Below are positions 1-10,076 of a stretch of 64,000 nt of DNA, in pieces. Location: assembly GCA_013388755.1 (NCBI GenBank), contig JACAEQ010000028.1:1-64000 (forward strand), written 5' to 3'. The translations under genes and the position numbers were made by a program. Position 1 is the first letter of the stretch; every line of letters starts with the position of its first letter. The notes below the pieces were generated by a model that had not been told where the DNA came from, searched no databases, and was given only the letters and a program-made list of their open reading frames with translations. Source of the stretch: Chloroflexota bacterium (GTDB taxonomy: Bacteria; Chloroflexota; Chloroflexia; Chloroflexales; Roseiflexaceae).

Positions 1-4
1 AGAG

Positions 5-152
5 CCTATCCGAATAACGGACGGGATGTCATTGCGAGCGAAGCGAAGCAATCTCCGCTCGCGCCGCTCGATTGCGTCAGCCACGCTGCGCGCGCTGCAG
101 GCGGTCGCTCGCGCTCCTCCAATGACAGCATGCCCATGGGTTTTCGGATAGG
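5..152. mobile_element. MITE-like element, family 1, complete copy
   Basis: A non-coding inverted-repeat element whose ends are CCTATCCGAA (5-14) and its exact reverse complement TTCGGATAGG (143-152). Inside is the motif ATTGCGAGCGAAGCG followed by GCAATCTC. The same ends and core recur at 9012, 11076, 19720, 30011, 30091 and 39881, always between genes. It has no coding capacity, so it would need a transposase from elsewhere. The remaining bases to the smtA start (153-374) show no convincing gene or promoter to me. Confidence 0.75.
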
Positions 153-374
153 TACTTACACGCTACGTCCAGACTACAGGATGTTGGCAGACGCCGTTGG
201 TTAAGGGCTTTCAACACGTTGTTATGTTTGTTTTACTGATACGCCGTGCATGTATTGCGTACACTGGAACAACCCACCCCACGGACATGCCGCGCCGGCC
301 CCGGCAAATGTCATCGGGCCGTCGTTGTGCCTGGCGCGGTGGCGCATGCGTTGAGAGGGAGCGGAGGCACTACG

Positions 375-1697
375 ATGGCGAAGGCGTCACGTTCGGCAAA
401 ACCGGTGGAGCAGGAGGCCATTGGCGCGAATGTCGTGAGCGGCACGCCGGACGCGCAGGGCGAACCCGATCACGAACAGGATCGCCTGCCGGAACAGGAC
501 CGGCTGCCATTAAGCGGCGTGCGAGTCATTGATGTCGGCAATTTCCTGGCTGGCCCATACGCAGCATCGATCCTCGGTGAGTTCGGCGCCGAGATCCTGA
601 AGGTGGAACATCCTATCGGCGGCGACCCGATGCGGCGTTTCGGCACGCCGACCAAGCGCCATGACGCCACCCTCGCCTGGCTGAGCGAAGCGCGCAATCG
701 CAAATCGGTCACTATTGATCTGCGGCAGAAGGAAGGCGTGAGCCTGTTCCTGAAACTGGTCGCCAGGTCCGACGTGCTGATCGAGAACTTCCGCCCCGGC
801 ACGATGGAGGAATGGGGCCTGGGCTGGGCAGAGTTGAGCGCCGCCAATCCCGCCCTGGTGATGCTGCGTGTGTCCGGTTACGGGCAGACCGGCCCATACC
901 GGCGTCGCTCGGGGTTTGCCCATATCGCCCACGCCTTCGGTGGCCTCTCGTACCTCGCCGGCTTTCCTGGTGAGACGCCAGTTCTCCCCGGTACCGCCCC
1001 GCTCGGCGACTACATGGCGAGCCTGTATGGCGCCATCGGCATCCTGATCGCGCTACGCCATGCCGAGCAGACCGGGCGCGGCCAGGTGATTGATGTCGCC
1101 ATCTATGAAGCCGTCTTCCGCCTGCTAGACGAGATCGCCGGCGCCTATGGCCTCTTCGGTAAGATCCGGGAGCGTGAAGGCGCCGGTAGTTTCATTGCCG
1201 TGCCACACGGTCATTTTCGCACGCGCGACAACAAATGGGTCGCGATCGCCTGTACGACGGATAAGATGTTCGAGCGCCTGGCCGAGGCCATGGAACGGCC
1301 AGAGCTTGCTGCGCCCGAGCTGTACGGCGATCAGCGAAAACGGCTGGCCGCTCGCGATGTGGTGAACCAGATGACGATCGACTGGGTTGGTTCGCTCACC
1401 CGCGATGAAGTCATGGCGCGCTGCCTCGAAAAAGAAGTTCCGATCGGCAAGCTGAACAGTATCGCCGACATTTTTGAGGACGAGCACTTTCGGGCGCGCG
1501 GCAATCTCACGCACGTTGATGTCGAAGGTATTGGCGAAGTCGTGGTTCCTGGCGTTGTGCCAACACTCTCGGAAACGCCGGGCCGCATTACCAACCTCGG
1601 CCCACCACTGGGCAACGCTACCTATGAGGTGCTCCGCGAGTTACTGGATATTTCGGCAGAGGAAATCAAACAACTGCGAAGCCGCAAGATCATCTAG
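375..1697 (+). CDS. smtA: Succinyl-CoA:(S)-malate CoA-transferase subunit A (class III)
   Basis: This subunit, with SmtB, transfers CoA from succinyl-CoA to (S)-malate, giving malyl-CoA in the 3-hydroxypropionate bi-cycle. The 440-aa product is a class III CoA-transferase. The catalytic Asp lies in [10 protein letters not shown] (about residue 212), and [13 protein letters not shown] and [11 protein letters not shown] are family signatures. The start at 375 is preferred over the in-frame ATG at 246. It has a purine-rich site (GGGAGCGGAGG) upstream, and the resulting N-terminus, [10 protein letters not shown], resembles the polar extension I recall for Chloroflexus SmtA. The next gene begins 27 nt downstream. 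SmtB is a clear paralogue lacking this N-terminal extension. The subunit label rests on that extension and on remembered sequence, not on a search. Confidence 0.93.
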   Translation: MAKASRSAKPVEQEAIGANVVSGTPDAQGEPDHEQDRLPEQDRLPLSGVRVIDVGNFLAGPYAASILGEFGAEILKVEHPIGGDPMRRFGTPTKRHDATLAWLSEARNRKSVTIDLRQKEGVSLFLKLVARSDVLIENFRPGTMEEWGLGWAELSAANPALVMLRVSGYGQTGPYRRRSGFAHIAHAFGGLSYLAGFPGETPVLPGTAPLGDYMASLYGAIGILIALRHAEQTGRGQVIDVAIYEAVFRLLDEIAGAYGLFGKIREREGAGSFIAVPHGHFRTRDNKWVAIACTTDKMFERLAEAMERPELAAPELYGDQRKRLAARDVVNQMTIDWVGSLTRDEVMARCLEKEVPIGKLNSIADIFEDEHFRARGNLTHVDVEGIGEVVVPGVVPTLSETPGRITNLGPPLGNATYEVLRELLDISAEEIKQLRSRKII

Positions 1698-1724
1698 GGT
1701 TGGTTCTACATATTGAGGTATCTG

Positions 1725-2945
1725 ATGACAGAGGGAAATACCAGCACCTTGCCGCTCGCCGGGATCCGCGTCATTGATGTCGCCACGGTGGTTGCCGCTC
1801 CCTACTGCGCGACAATCCTTGGCGAATTCGGCGCTGACGTGCTGAAGGTCGAACATCCTGTCGGTGGTGACGCGCTACGCCGCTTCGGTACACCCACCCA
1901 GCGCGGCGACACACTCACCTGGCTCAGCGAGTCGCGCAACAAGCGTTCGGTCACCCTCAATCTGCAACATCCCGACGGTGCGCAGCTCTTCAAGGAGTTA
2001 ATCGCCAGAGCTGACGTGTTGTGCGAGAACTTCCGGCCCGGCACGCTGGAAAAGTGGGGCCTGGGCTGGGATGTCCTGCGACAGATCAATCCTGGCCTGG
2101 TAATGTTGCGGGTCACCGGCTATGGCCAGACCGGGCCGTACCGTGACCGGCCCGGTTTCGCCCGTATCGCCCACGCCGTCGGCGGCATCGCCTACCTGGC
2201 CGGGATGCCCAAGGGCACGCCGGTAACGCCAGGTTCAACGACGCTCGGCGATTATCTTACCGGGCTCTACGGCTGTATCGGCGTACTGATGGCGCTGCGC
2301 TACCGTGAGAAAACCGGCCGCGGCCAGTTCATCGATGCCGCCCTTTATGAGTCGGTCTTCCGCTGCAGTGATGAACTGGTGCCGGCCTACGCCATGTACG
2401 GTACGGTACGCGAGCGGCATGGACCGCACCACAACGACTTCGCCTGTCCTCACGGCCACTTCCCGACGAAAGACGGCAAGTGGGTGGCAATCTCGTGCGC
2501 TACCGACAAACTCTTCGCGCGGCTGGCACAGGCGATGGGACGCCCCGAACTCGCGTCATCGAGTATCTACGGTGAGCAGAAGGTCCGGCTGGAACATTAC
2601 CAGGATGTCAACGAAATTGTACGCGACTGGTGCGGTTCTCTCACCCGTGCCGAGGTGCTGGCGCGCTGCCATGCGACGGCCACACCCGCCGCGCCGCTCA
2701 ACGATATTGCCGATATCTTCGGCGACCGCCAGGTGCATGCCCGCCGTAATCTTGTCGCCATCGATCTCGATGACACCGGCGAGACGATCATTGTTCCCAA
2801 TGTCATTCCCAAACTGTCGGAAACACCGGGCGCGATCAAGCACCTGGGCCCCCGGCTCGGCGAACATACCGACGAAGTGCTCCGCGATGTGCTTGGCATG
2901 ACCGACGAGCAGATCGCCGATCTGCACACCAGACGCGTGATCTGA
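1725..2945 (+). CDS. smtB: Succinyl-CoA:(S)-malate CoA-transferase subunit B (class III)
   Basis: This is the second subunit (406 aa) of the CoA-transferase that activates malate. It is a class III CoA-transferase with the catalytic Asp in [10 protein letters not shown] (about residue 176), plus [16 protein letters not shown] and [19 protein letters not shown] 1725 is chosen over the in-frame TTG at 1713 because a GAGGT ribosome-binding site lies six bases before it, overlapping that TTG. The gene follows smtA by 27 nt and precedes mct by 39 nt, consistent with one transcript. It is easily aligned with SmtA by eye but lacks the roughly 45-residue polar N-terminus, as expected for SmtB. Confidence 0.93.
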   Translation: MTEGNTSTLPLAGIRVIDVATVVAAPYCATILGEFGADVLKVEHPVGGDALRRFGTPTQRGDTLTWLSESRNKRSVTLNLQHPDGAQLFKELIARADVLCENFRPGTLEKWGLGWDVLRQINPGLVMLRVTGYGQTGPYRDRPGFARIAHAVGGIAYLAGMPKGTPVTPGSTTLGDYLTGLYGCIGVLMALRYREKTGRGQFIDAALYESVFRCSDELVPAYAMYGTVRERHGPHHNDFACPHGHFPTKDGKWVAISCATDKLFARLAQAMGRPELASSSIYGEQKVRLEHYQDVNEIVRDWCGSLTRAEVLARCHATATPAAPLNDIADIFGDRQVHARRNLVAIDLDDTGETIIVPNVIPKLSETPGAIKHLGPRLGEHTDEVLRDVLGMTDEQIADLHTRRVI

Positions 2946-2984
2946 TCGGCACACCGGAGGAACCTGCAAGCGGAGAAACGTATC

Positions 2985-4220
2985 ATGGACGGCATTCTGA
3001 ACGGCCTGCGCGTCGTGGAAGGTTCAGCCTTTGTTGCCGCGCCGCTCGGCGGAATGACCCTTGCCCAGCTGGGAGCCGATGTCATTCGTTTCGACCCGAT
3101 TGGGGGCGGCCTCGACCACAAACGCTGGCCGGTCACCCTCGACGGCAGGCACAGCCTGTTCTGGGCCGGCCTGAATAAGGGCAAACGCTCGATCGCGGTT
3201 GACATCCGCACACCGCAGGGCCAGGAACTGCTGACCCGCTTGATCTGCGCACCGGGCGAACATGCCGGCCTCTTCAGCACCAACTTCCCGGCGCGTGGCT
3301 GGCTCAGCTATGACTCCCTGAAAGCGTACCGGCCCGACCTGATCATGGTGAACTTGCTCGGCCGCCGCGACGGTGGATCGGAAGTTGACTATACGGTCAA
3401 TCCGCAACTCGGTTTCCCCTTCATGACCGGCCCGACGACGTCGCCCGACGTGGTCAACCATGTCTTCCCCGCCTGGGATTTCATTGCCGGCCAGATGATT
3501 GCGCTCGGGTTGCTCGCCGCCGAACGTCACCGCCGGCTGACCGGCGAAGGGCAACTGGTGAAACTGGCGCTGAAAGACATCGGGCTGGCAATGCTGGGCA
3601 ATCTCGGCATGATTGCCGAGGTCATGATCAACGATGCCGACCGGCCCAGACAGGGTAATTATCTCTACGGCGCGTTTGGCCGCGATTTCGAAACGCTGGA
3701 CGGCAAGCGAGTCATGGTCGTCGGGCTGACTGACCTGCAGTGGCGCGCACTCGGGAAAGCGACCCACCTCGCACAGGCGCTTGACGCGCTTGGCGCGCGG
3801 CTTGGCCTCGATCTGAACGACGAGGGGAACCGGTTCCGTGCGCGCCGAGAGATCGCAGCCATACTCGAGCCCTGGTTCCATGCGCGCACATTTGCCGAGA
3901 TCCAGCGTGTGTTCGACGAACATCGCGTCACCTGGGGGCCCTATCGCACGGTGCGGGAGGCGCTCGCCAGCGATCCCGATTGTTCAGTGGCGAACCCGAT
4001 GTTCAGCATGGTCGAGCAACCCGGTATCGGGTCGTACCTGATGCCAGCTTCGCCTCTCGATTTCAGCCGGGTGCCGCGACTGCCGGCGCAGCCGGCGCCC
4101 CGTCTCGGCGAGCATACCGACGAAATCCTGCTCGAGATCCTCGGCTTGAGCGAGGGTGAGATCGGCAAATTGCATGATGACGGTATCGTTGCAGGCCCGG
4201 ACGAAACAGCGGCACCGTAA
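2985..4220 (+). CDS. mct: Mesaconyl-CoA C1-C4 CoA-transferase
   Basis: Mct moves CoA intramolecularly from the C1 to the C4 carboxyl of mesaconate, the unusual step linking mesaconyl-C1-CoA to citramalyl-CoA in glyoxylate assimilation. The 411-aa protein is a class III CoA-transferase more divergent than the Smt pair. The catalytic Asp sits in PAWDFIAGQM (residue 165), which agrees with the active-site Asp I recall for the Chloroflexus enzyme. The N-terminus GLRVVEGSAFVAAPLGG and the late motif [16 protein letters not shown] are family typical. A CGGAG ribosome-binding site precedes ATG 2985. It ends 9 nt before mcl. Position between smtB and mcl supports the specific name. Confidence 0.92.
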   Translation: MDGILNGLRVVEGSAFVAAPLGGMTLAQLGADVIRFDPIGGGLDHKRWPVTLDGRHSLFWAGLNKGKRSIAVDIRTPQGQELLTRLICAPGEHAGLFSTNFPARGWLSYDSLKAYRPDLIMVNLLGRRDGGSEVDYTVNPQLGFPFMTGPTTSPDVVNHVFPAWDFIAGQMIALGLLAAERHRRLTGEGQLVKLALKDIGLAMLGNLGMIAEVMINDADRPRQGNYLYGAFGRDFETLDGKRVMVVGLTDLQWRALGKATHLAQALDALGARLGLDLNDEGNRFRARREIAAILEPWFHARTFAEIQRVFDEHRVTWGPYRTVREALASDPDCSVANPMFSMVEQPGIGSYLMPASPLDFSRVPRLPAQPAPRLGEHTDEILLEILGLSEGEIGKLHDDGIVAGPDETAAP

Positions 4221-4229
4221 GGAGGCACC

Positions 4230-5279
4230 GTGAAACTACCGCTCAATTTCTATAAGCCACTGGCGGTCGGCGCGCCACAACCGCTGCGCGAACTGCCGGT
4301 CCGCCCCGAACGTGTGATCCATTTCTTCCCGCCATATATCGAAAAGATCCGCGCGCGCGTCCCCGAGATGGCCAGACAGGTTGACGTTCTGTGCGGCAAC
4401 CTGGAAGACGCCATTCCGGTTGACGCCAAAGAGGCGGCCCGCGCTGGCTTCATCGAGGTGGCCCGCGCGACGGATTTCGGCGATACCGCGCTGTGGGTCA
4501 GGGTCAATGCGCTCAACAGCCCCTGGTTCCTCGACGATATGACCCAGATTGTCGGCGCTGTCGGCGACAGGCTCGATGTTATCATGATCCCCAAGGTTGA
4601 AGGGCCGTGGGACATTCATTTCGTTGACCAGTACCTGGCGCTGCTCGAGGCGAAACACAACCTCCAGAAACCGATCCTGGTCCACGCTCTGCTGGAGACG
4701 GCTCAGGGCATGATGAACCTGGAGGCGATTGCCGGTGCAAGCCCGCGCATGCATGGGTTCAGTCTCGGCCCGGCGGACCTGGCGGCATCCCGAGGGATGA
4801 AGACGACCCGCGTCGGCGGGGGTCATCCTTTCTACGGCGTGCTTGCCGATGCCCGAGAAGGCGAGGAACAACGCGCCTTCTTCCAGCAGGACCTGTGGCA
4901 CTACACTATTGCCAGAATGGTTGATGTCGCCGTGGCGCACGGCCTGCGCGCCTTCTACGGGCCCTTCGGCGACTTGAAAGACGAAGCTGCCTGCGAGGCC
5001 CAGTTCCGCAACGCGTTCCTGCTTGGTTGCAGCGGCGCATGGTCGCTCGCACCCAACCAGATCGCCATCGCAAAACGCGTCTTCAGCCCCGACGTCAACG
5101 AAGTCCTCTTCGCCAGGCGCATCCTCGACGCCATGCCCGACGGCGCCGGCGTCGCCATGATCGACGGCAAAATGCAGGACGACGCGACATGGAAGCAGGC
5201 AAAGGTGATCGTGGATCTGGCGCGCATGGTAGCGAAGAAGGACCCTGACCTGGCGCAGGCATATGGCTTTGCAACGTGA
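4230..5279 (+). CDS. mcl: (S)-malyl-CoA / beta-methylmalyl-CoA / (S)-citramalyl-CoA lyase
   Basis: This trifunctional CitE/HpcH-family lyase cleaves malyl-CoA to acetyl-CoA plus glyoxylate, condenses glyoxylate with propionyl-CoA, and cleaves citramalyl-CoA to acetyl-CoA plus pyruvate. The 349-aa product (Chloroflexus enzyme about 348) has the expected landmarks: [19 protein letters not shown] with the substrate Arg, [24 protein letters not shown] (metal-binding Glu) and [13 protein letters not shown] (metal-binding Asp). The GTG start at 4230 follows a strong GGAGG at 4221-4225 that overlaps the end of mct. mch starts 3 nt after the stop, so the two are probably translationally coupled. Confidence 0.94.
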   Translation: MKLPLNFYKPLAVGAPQPLRELPVRPERVIHFFPPYIEKIRARVPEMARQVDVLCGNLEDAIPVDAKEAARAGFIEVARATDFGDTALWVRVNALNSPWFLDDMTQIVGAVGDRLDVIMIPKVEGPWDIHFVDQYLALLEAKHNLQKPILVHALLETAQGMMNLEAIAGASPRMHGFSLGPADLAASRGMKTTRVGGGHPFYGVLADAREGEEQRAFFQQDLWHYTIARMVDVAVAHGLRAFYGPFGDLKDEAACEAQFRNAFLLGCSGAWSLAPNQIAIAKRVFSPDVNEVLFARRILDAMPDGAGVAMIDGKMQDDATWKQAKVIVDLARMVAKKDPDLAQAYGFAT

Positions 5280-5282
5280 GAG

Positions 5283-6347
5283 ATGACCATGAGCGTCAAA
5301 ACCAATCCAGGTAATTACTTCGAGGATTTCCGGTTAGGGCAGGAAATCGTGCATGCTACGCCGCGTACCGTCACCTCAGGAGACGCGGCGCTCTATACCG
5401 CACTCTATGGTTCGCGCTTCGCCATCAACTCCTCAACTCCGTTTGCAGCCACGCTGGGGTTGGCACAGGCGCCGCTCGACAGTCTGCTGGTCTTTCATAT
5501 CATTTTCGGTAAAACCGTACCTGACATTTCGCTCAATGCCGTCGCAAATCTTGGCTACGCCGGCGGGCGATTCGGGCAACCGGTCTTTCCCGGCGACACT
5601 CTCTCGACGACCTCGACCGTGATCGGGCTCCGGCAGAATAGAGACGGCAAAACCGGTGTCGTTTATGTGCGTTCGGTCGGCGTCAACCAGCGCAACGAGA
5701 TGGTCGTCGAATATACGCGCTGGGTCATGGTGCGCAAGAAGAACCTGGATGCACCCGCGCCGGCGCCGGTCGTTCCGGACCTGCCTGTGGCAGTGGCGGC
5801 TGATGAACTGGTGGTTCCGTACACACTGCACACCGGGGCCTATGATACCGTTCATGCCGGCAGCCCGTACCTGTGGGAGGATTACACGGCCGGCGAGAAA
5901 ATTGATCACGTTGATGGCGTCACGATTGAAGAAGCCGAGCATATGCAGGCGACACGCCTGTATCAAAACACCGCGCGTGTGCATTTCAACCAGCACGTCG
6001 AGCGTGAGGGCCGCTTCGGGCGACGGATCGTCTACGGTGGGCACATTATCAGCCTGGCGCGCGCGCTTTCATTCAACGGGCTGGCGAATGCGCTGAGCGT
6101 GGCGGCCATCAACAGCGGTCGCCACACCAACCCGAGCTTCGCCGGCGACACTATCTACGCCTGGTCGGAGATTCTCGATACGATCGAACTATCGGGTCGT
6201 ACCGACATCGGCGCGCTGCGCGTGCGCACGATCGCTACCAGGGACCGTGCATGTTCCGACTTTCCATACCAGGATGCCGACGGCAACTATGATCCGGCCA
6301 TCGTCCTTGACTTCGACTATACAGTGCTGATGCCACGGCGAATCTGA
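5283..6347 (+). CDS. mch: Mesaconyl-C1-CoA hydratase (beta-methylmalyl-CoA dehydratase)
   Basis: Mch interconverts beta-methylmalyl-CoA and mesaconyl-C1-CoA in the glyoxylate-assimilating cycle. The 354-aa protein is a double hot-dog MaoC-type hydratase: the first half carries GNYFEDFRLGQEIVHATPRT and TSGDAALYTALYGSRFAIN, and the second half carries YGGHIISLARALSFNGLAN and NSGRHTNPSFAGDTIYAW. Two in-frame ATGs (5283 and 5289) are possible; the first is kept. It is the last gene of the five-gene set. An extended -10 promoter for the next gene lies 19 nt after its stop, so the transcription unit may end here, although no clear terminator hairpin is visible. Confidence 0.92.
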   Translation: MTMSVKTNPGNYFEDFRLGQEIVHATPRTVTSGDAALYTALYGSRFAINSSTPFAATLGLAQAPLDSLLVFHIIFGKTVPDISLNAVANLGYAGGRFGQPVFPGDTLSTTSTVIGLRQNRDGKTGVVYVRSVGVNQRNEMVVEYTRWVMVRKKNLDAPAPAPVVPDLPVAVAADELVVPYTLHTGAYDTVHAGSPYLWEDYTAGEKIDHVDGVTIEEAEHMQATRLYQNTARVHFNQHVEREGRFGRRIVYGGHIISLARALSFNGLANALSVAAINSGRHTNPSFAGDTIYAWSEILDTIELSGRTDIGALRVRTIATRDRACSDFPYQDADGNYDPAIVLDFDYTVLMPRRI

Positions 6348-6365
6348 TAGCGGACTGGTCAGCTG

Positions 6366-6374
6366 TGCTATAAT
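6366..6374 (+). promoter_or_regulatory. Extended -10 promoter (TGCTATAAT) for the 855-aa membrane protein
   Basis: TGCTATAAT is a perfect extended -10 element. It ends eight bases before the GTG start at 6383, so transcription would begin at or one or two bases before the start codon, giving a leaderless mRNA. No clear -35 box is visible, as is usual for extended -10 promoters. Confidence 0.55.
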
Positions 6375-6382
6375 CGAGCGCC

Positions 6383-8950
6383 GTGCCTGACAGAGTCGCT
6401 CCCGCTGCCGCTCGATCCGGTCCTGCCGTCCTGGCGCGCATTGCGCGTCTCCTGGCGCCAGGCGCGCTCGGAGTGCTCGTTGCGGCACATCTGGTGTTCT
6501 TTGCCATCCGCGCCTGGCACGTGCTGACCTACCCCTATCCGCTCGATTATGGCGAGGGGCCGCTGCTGGCGCAGGTGCAACAACTGATCGCCGGCACGCC
6601 GCTACCGCGCCTGTATAACGACCCCGGCGCTTCGCCCTACCTGGTGGTGAATTATCCGCCGGTCTACCTTGTCACCGCACACATCCTGGCAACGCTGATC
6701 ACCCTGCTGGCGCCTGATGGCCCGGATGCAGCGCTCCTGGCCGGGCGGCTCATATCATTGATCGCGACGCTCGGCTGCGTCGTGGCGATCTGGCGGCTCG
6801 CCGCGCCACTGCGCGAACCAGGGCGCCAGCAACACCCGTGGCCGGTTACGATCGTCGCGATTGCCTTTCTCGCTATTCCCGTAGTGCGTGAATGGGCGGC
6901 GCTGATGCGCGTTGATCTGCTGGGGGTCTGCCTGGGATTATGGGGGCTCGTGCTGGCGCAGCGCGGCTCACGCCGGGCGGCATTGCCGCTGGCGCTCGGC
7001 CTGCTGGTCAAGCCGTCGTTGATCGCTGCGCCGGCGGCGGCGCTGGCCTGGCTCTGGTTTCGCGATCGGCGCCGCGCGCTGGAACTGGCGCTCGGTATTG
7101 CTGCGCTGGGCGGGGCCGCCGCCGGCGCACTGCACCTGGCCTCGGGCGGCTGGTTCTGGTTCCATGCCGTCGCCGCCAACGCCAACCCCTGGTCAGCCAC
7201 GCTTGCCGAGGGGTTCTGGCACGATCAGTGTGCTATTCTGTGGCCGCTCTGGTCCGGCGCAGCACTTGCTGCGGCCGTGCTGCTCGTCGCGGCGCGCCGG
7301 GGCGCTGCTACGCCGGCCGATGCGGCGTTCGTGGCGCATGCGCCGGGCGCACCATACGGCCTGCTGCCGGTCTACTATACCTGCGCCGGCGCATTCGTCG
7401 CCTTCGGCGTTGGTAAGGTCGGCGCGTACGCCAACTATTTCTTCGAATACGACGCCGGCATGATCTGGCTCATCGCAACCCTTGCCTTTTCTACCCGCTA
7501 CCCGGGTGCTGGCTCCCGCTTCTCAGCTTCTGGACCCCGGCTCCCGGATCTTATTGCGCACGTTGCGCTGCTTCTTCTCGCCTGCGCGCTGCTGCGCTAC
7601 TACCCACTCTGGAGTGAGAACTATGTTAAACCATACGGCCTCATCGAAGGCGAGCACCCGCCACGCCTGGCATTCGGCAGTTACGGCGTCTGGCGCGACC
7701 TGCAACGCGAGCGCGACATTCTTGACACCCTGCGCCGCGTCAATGAGGCGCTCGTCGCCGAGGTGCGCGCCACCCGCGCGCCAGTGTTCACCGACTTCCC
7801 GGGGATCGCGGCGCAGGCCGGCGTCCCGGCACGGCTACAGGTCTTCGAGCACCGCCAGTTATATGATGCCGGCCTGTGGGATCAGCGCCCGCTATTGCGC
7901 GATCTCGCCGGCGGCGCCATCCCACTCGTCGTGCTCGACTACCTGGGTAACTGGCTGACACCAGAGATGATCACACTGATAACGCACCGGTATGCGCAGG
8001 ATGGTTCGCGTGGCACGTTCGACATGTACCGCCCGGTGGATCCCGGACCACGCATCAACACCTCATTCGATGCTGGCGCCGGGCTGCTGATCACCGGCGT
8101 TCACCTGGCAGCGCCCGGAAGCACAGCATACAGTCCTGGCGAGCGGGTGGTCCTGACACTGGAACTACAGCGCGCTGCTGCAACACCGAACCACCTGTGC
8201 AACACGACGACCTGTCAGATTGTCGTGCGTCTGACGACCGGAGATGGGATGGCGCTCGTAACGTGGGAACGCCCACTGCTCTACGGTGTGCTTTCGCCGA
8301 ACGACTGGGGCGATCTGCCGGTGCAACACATGCAGGCGCTCGATCTGCCGCCGGAGTTGCTGCCGGGCGTCTACCGGCTGACCGTAGCCATCACGGCCGG
8401 CAACGCCGAACTCGCGCCGGCGCGCACCGTCGCACCGCTTGCGGTTGGCGAATCGGAAGGGCGCCTGCTTGGCGAACGCGGCTACTTTGTGCCGGCGCCG
8501 CTCTTTGCCGCATGGATCGCTGAGGGCGGCTATGACGGCCCGGGCGACCCGCTGATGCCAGCAGTTCCCTTCGCCGATGGCGTGCTGCAATGCTTTGCGC
8601 GCACATGCCTGCGCCTGGCCGATGGAGGTGTGACGCGCCTGCCGCTGGGTGAGACGGTGCTGCTCGGCGACGCTGACCTGCGCCCCGCGCCGCCGGAAGA
8701 CGGTGCCGAGCGTTTCTTCCCTGAAACCGGCCATGCGCTACGCGGCGCCTTCCTGGCCGCGTGGGAAGAGCGGGGCGGTGAGACGGTCCTCGGGCCGCCA
8801 ATCACCGGAGCGTTTCGGCGCGGTATGACGACGGTGCAGTACACCCGCTACGCGCGCCTTGAACGCAGCAACGGCGGAACGATGGTGCGGCTGGCAAATC
8901 TGGGCGAGGAATATCTGCGATTGCCGGGCATGCCGTACCGCTGGCAATGA
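6383..8950 (+). CDS. GT-C-like integral membrane protein with C-terminal soluble domain
   Basis: The 855-aa protein probably transfers sugars or processes lipid-linked glycans at the cell surface, but the reaction is unknown. The N-terminal half has about ten hydrophobic segments (first near residues 27-45), followed by an acidic loop YPLDYGEGPLLAQVQQL and NYPPVYL, which resembles the first external loop of GT-C transferases such as the ArnT/PMT group. From about residue 520 the protein is soluble and mostly beta-like, with repeated GERGYFVPAPLFAAW- and ETGHALRGAFLAAW-type segments. A proline/serine-rich linker (7497-7545) interrupts the membrane part. GTG 6383 is chosen because of the adjacent extended -10 element. 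Its product class is shared with several genes at 42117-57356. Confidence 0.6.
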   Translation: MPDRVAPAAARSGPAVLARIARLLAPGALGVLVAAHLVFFAIRAWHVLTYPYPLDYGEGPLLAQVQQLIAGTPLPRLYNDPGASPYLVVNYPPVYLVTAHILATLITLLAPDGPDAALLAGRLISLIATLGCVVAIWRLAAPLREPGRQQHPWPVTIVAIAFLAIPVVREWAALMRVDLLGVCLGLWGLVLAQRGSRRAALPLALGLLVKPSLIAAPAAALAWLWFRDRRRALELALGIAALGGAAAGALHLASGGWFWFHAVAANANPWSATLAEGFWHDQCAILWPLWSGAALAAAVLLVAARRGAATPADAAFVAHAPGAPYGLLPVYYTCAGAFVAFGVGKVGAYANYFFEYDAGMIWLIATLAFSTRYPGAGSRFSASGPRLPDLIAHVALLLLACALLRYYPLWSENYVKPYGLIEGEHPPRLAFGSYGVWRDLQRERDILDTLRRVNEALVAEVRATRAPVFTDFPGIAAQAGVPARLQVFEHRQLYDAGLWDQRPLLRDLAGGAIPLVVLDYLGNWLTPEMITLITHRYAQDGSRGTFDMYRPVDPGPRINTSFDAGAGLLITGVHLAAPGSTAYSPGERVVLTLELQRAAATPNHLCNTTTCQIVVRLTTGDGMALVTWERPLLYGVLSPNDWGDLPVQHMQALDLPPELLPGVYRLTVAITAGNAELAPARTVAPLAVGESEGRLLGERGYFVPAPLFAAWIAEGGYDGPGDPLMPAVPFADGVLQCFARTCLRLADGGVTRLPLGETVLLGDADLRPAPPEDGAERFFPETGHALRGAFLAAWEERGGETVLGPPITGAFRRGMTTVQYTRYARLERSNGGTMVRLANLGEEYLRLPGMPYRWQ

Positions 8951-9011
8951 CGCGGCACGACTCGCCGCTACCTGTACTGCTTCGCGAGATGCGCGCACCG
9001 TGTGTCCTCCA

Positions 9012-9097
9012 GGTCATTGCGCGCGAAGCGAAGCCATCCCCTATTACAGACAGGAGATTGCTTCAGCCATGCGTCGCTCGCGCTCCGCGCAATGACC
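9012..9097. mobile_element. Family 1 inverted-repeat element, internal remnant
   Basis: GGTCATTGCGC (9012-9022) pairs with GCGCAATGACC (9087-9097). The interior GCGAAGCGAAG and GAGATTGCTTCAGCC match the core of the element at 5-152, but the CCTATCCGAA ends are absent. It lies between two convergent genes and could form a hairpin read from both sides, which might help termination. Confidence 0.6.
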
Positions 9098-9146
9098 GTT
9101 CTGTGGGCAAAGGTGCGTCAGCACGATGAAGCAGTCCAGCGACCGA

Positions 9147-9965
9147 CTACGACTTGCGCGCCGACTCTTCCGTCACGGTCGCCAGTGGCGCGTTGAGGTT
9201 CGTATAACTGCCGCGCAGTGCGTGCCAGCGCACCCTCAACACATCGCGCAGGTTGCGCCATGAATCGCGCAGCGGATTGACTTTGGTTTCTTCACCATAG
9301 TGCCACGGCACCGGCACTTCCGATATCCGGTAACCACGCCGCACTGCCAGGTAAAGCAACTCAACATCATAGGCCGTTACTGCTGCACCTTCGACGCGCG
9401 GCGCATCATCGCCATAGATCCGTACCCGGCGAAACAGATCCTGCGCCACCGGGCGACGCAGCGCCTTGAAGCCACACTGCGTGTCCTGAATACCGCCAAC
9501 GGCGACCAGGCGAACAATCAGATTAAACACACGCCCCATCATATGGCGATACCATGGCTCGCCAAGCCGCTGCGCCCCTAGCCCCTCACGCGACCCGATC
9601 GCCACATCATAACCACTCTCCAGCTGGGCACGCAATCGTTCCCACTCCTCAATCGGCACGGCCAGGTCGGCGTCGCACAGGAGGACATACTCGCCGCGCG
9701 CTATCATCGCGCCGGCCCGCACGGCATACCCTTTGCCCCGATGATCCAGCCGCAACAGATACAGATTACTATGCGCGTCGAGCAGACGGTCCACATACGC
9801 CGCCGTGCCATCGGTACTCCCATCATCCGCAACAATAACCTCTGTGGCATACGGTTGTTGCTCAAGATAATCAAGGACGCGCTTGAGCGTTGCCGGTAAT
9901 CGGCGCTCTTCGTTATAGGCCGGTATCACGACCGAGAGCTGCGGCAAGGATACGATCGGGGTCAC
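9147..9965 (-). CDS. GT2 glycosyltransferase, dolichyl/polyprenyl-phosphate glucosyltransferase type
   Basis: The 272-aa protein is predicted to move a hexose from a nucleotide sugar to a polyprenyl phosphate at the cytoplasmic face of the membrane. It shows the GT-A signature in order: SVVIPAYNEERRLP, VIVADDGSTDGT, LLCDADLAVPIEEW (metal-binding DxD) and TQCGFKALRR, then GYRISEVPVPWHY. The QCGFK motif and the late EVPVPW segment are typical of the ALG5/DPG-synthase branch. There is no C-terminal transmembrane pair, unlike GtrB proteins. It is convergent with the membrane protein at 6383, which could use the polyprenyl-linked sugar as donor; that link is inference from position only. Confidence 0.8.
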   Translation of the reverse strand: MTPIVSLPQLSVVIPAYNEERRLPATLKRVLDYLEQQPYATEVIVADDGSTDGTAAYVDRLLDAHSNLYLLRLDHRGKGYAVRAGAMIARGEYVLLCDADLAVPIEEWERLRAQLESGYDVAIGSREGLGAQRLGEPWYRHMMGRVFNLIVRLVAVGGIQDTQCGFKALRRPVAQDLFRRVRIYGDDAPRVEGAAVTAYDVELLYLAVRRGYRISEVPVPWHYGEETKVNPLRDSWRNLRDVLRVRWHALRGSYTNLNAPLATVTEESARKS

Positions 9966-10076
9966 TCTGGCTCCTCAAACTACGCATGTCGAGACCGCCT
10001 GCAGAGAACATCTACCGGGGCATCTCCCGGATTCGCTCAGGAAGGCTACCCCATCGTCATCAACCACCGCTGCTGA

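Noticed and set aside
246-374. 43-residue N-terminal extension of SmtA
   Set aside because: There is no ribosome-binding site at 246, and the residues do not match the remembered SmtA N-terminus, which begins MAKAS.
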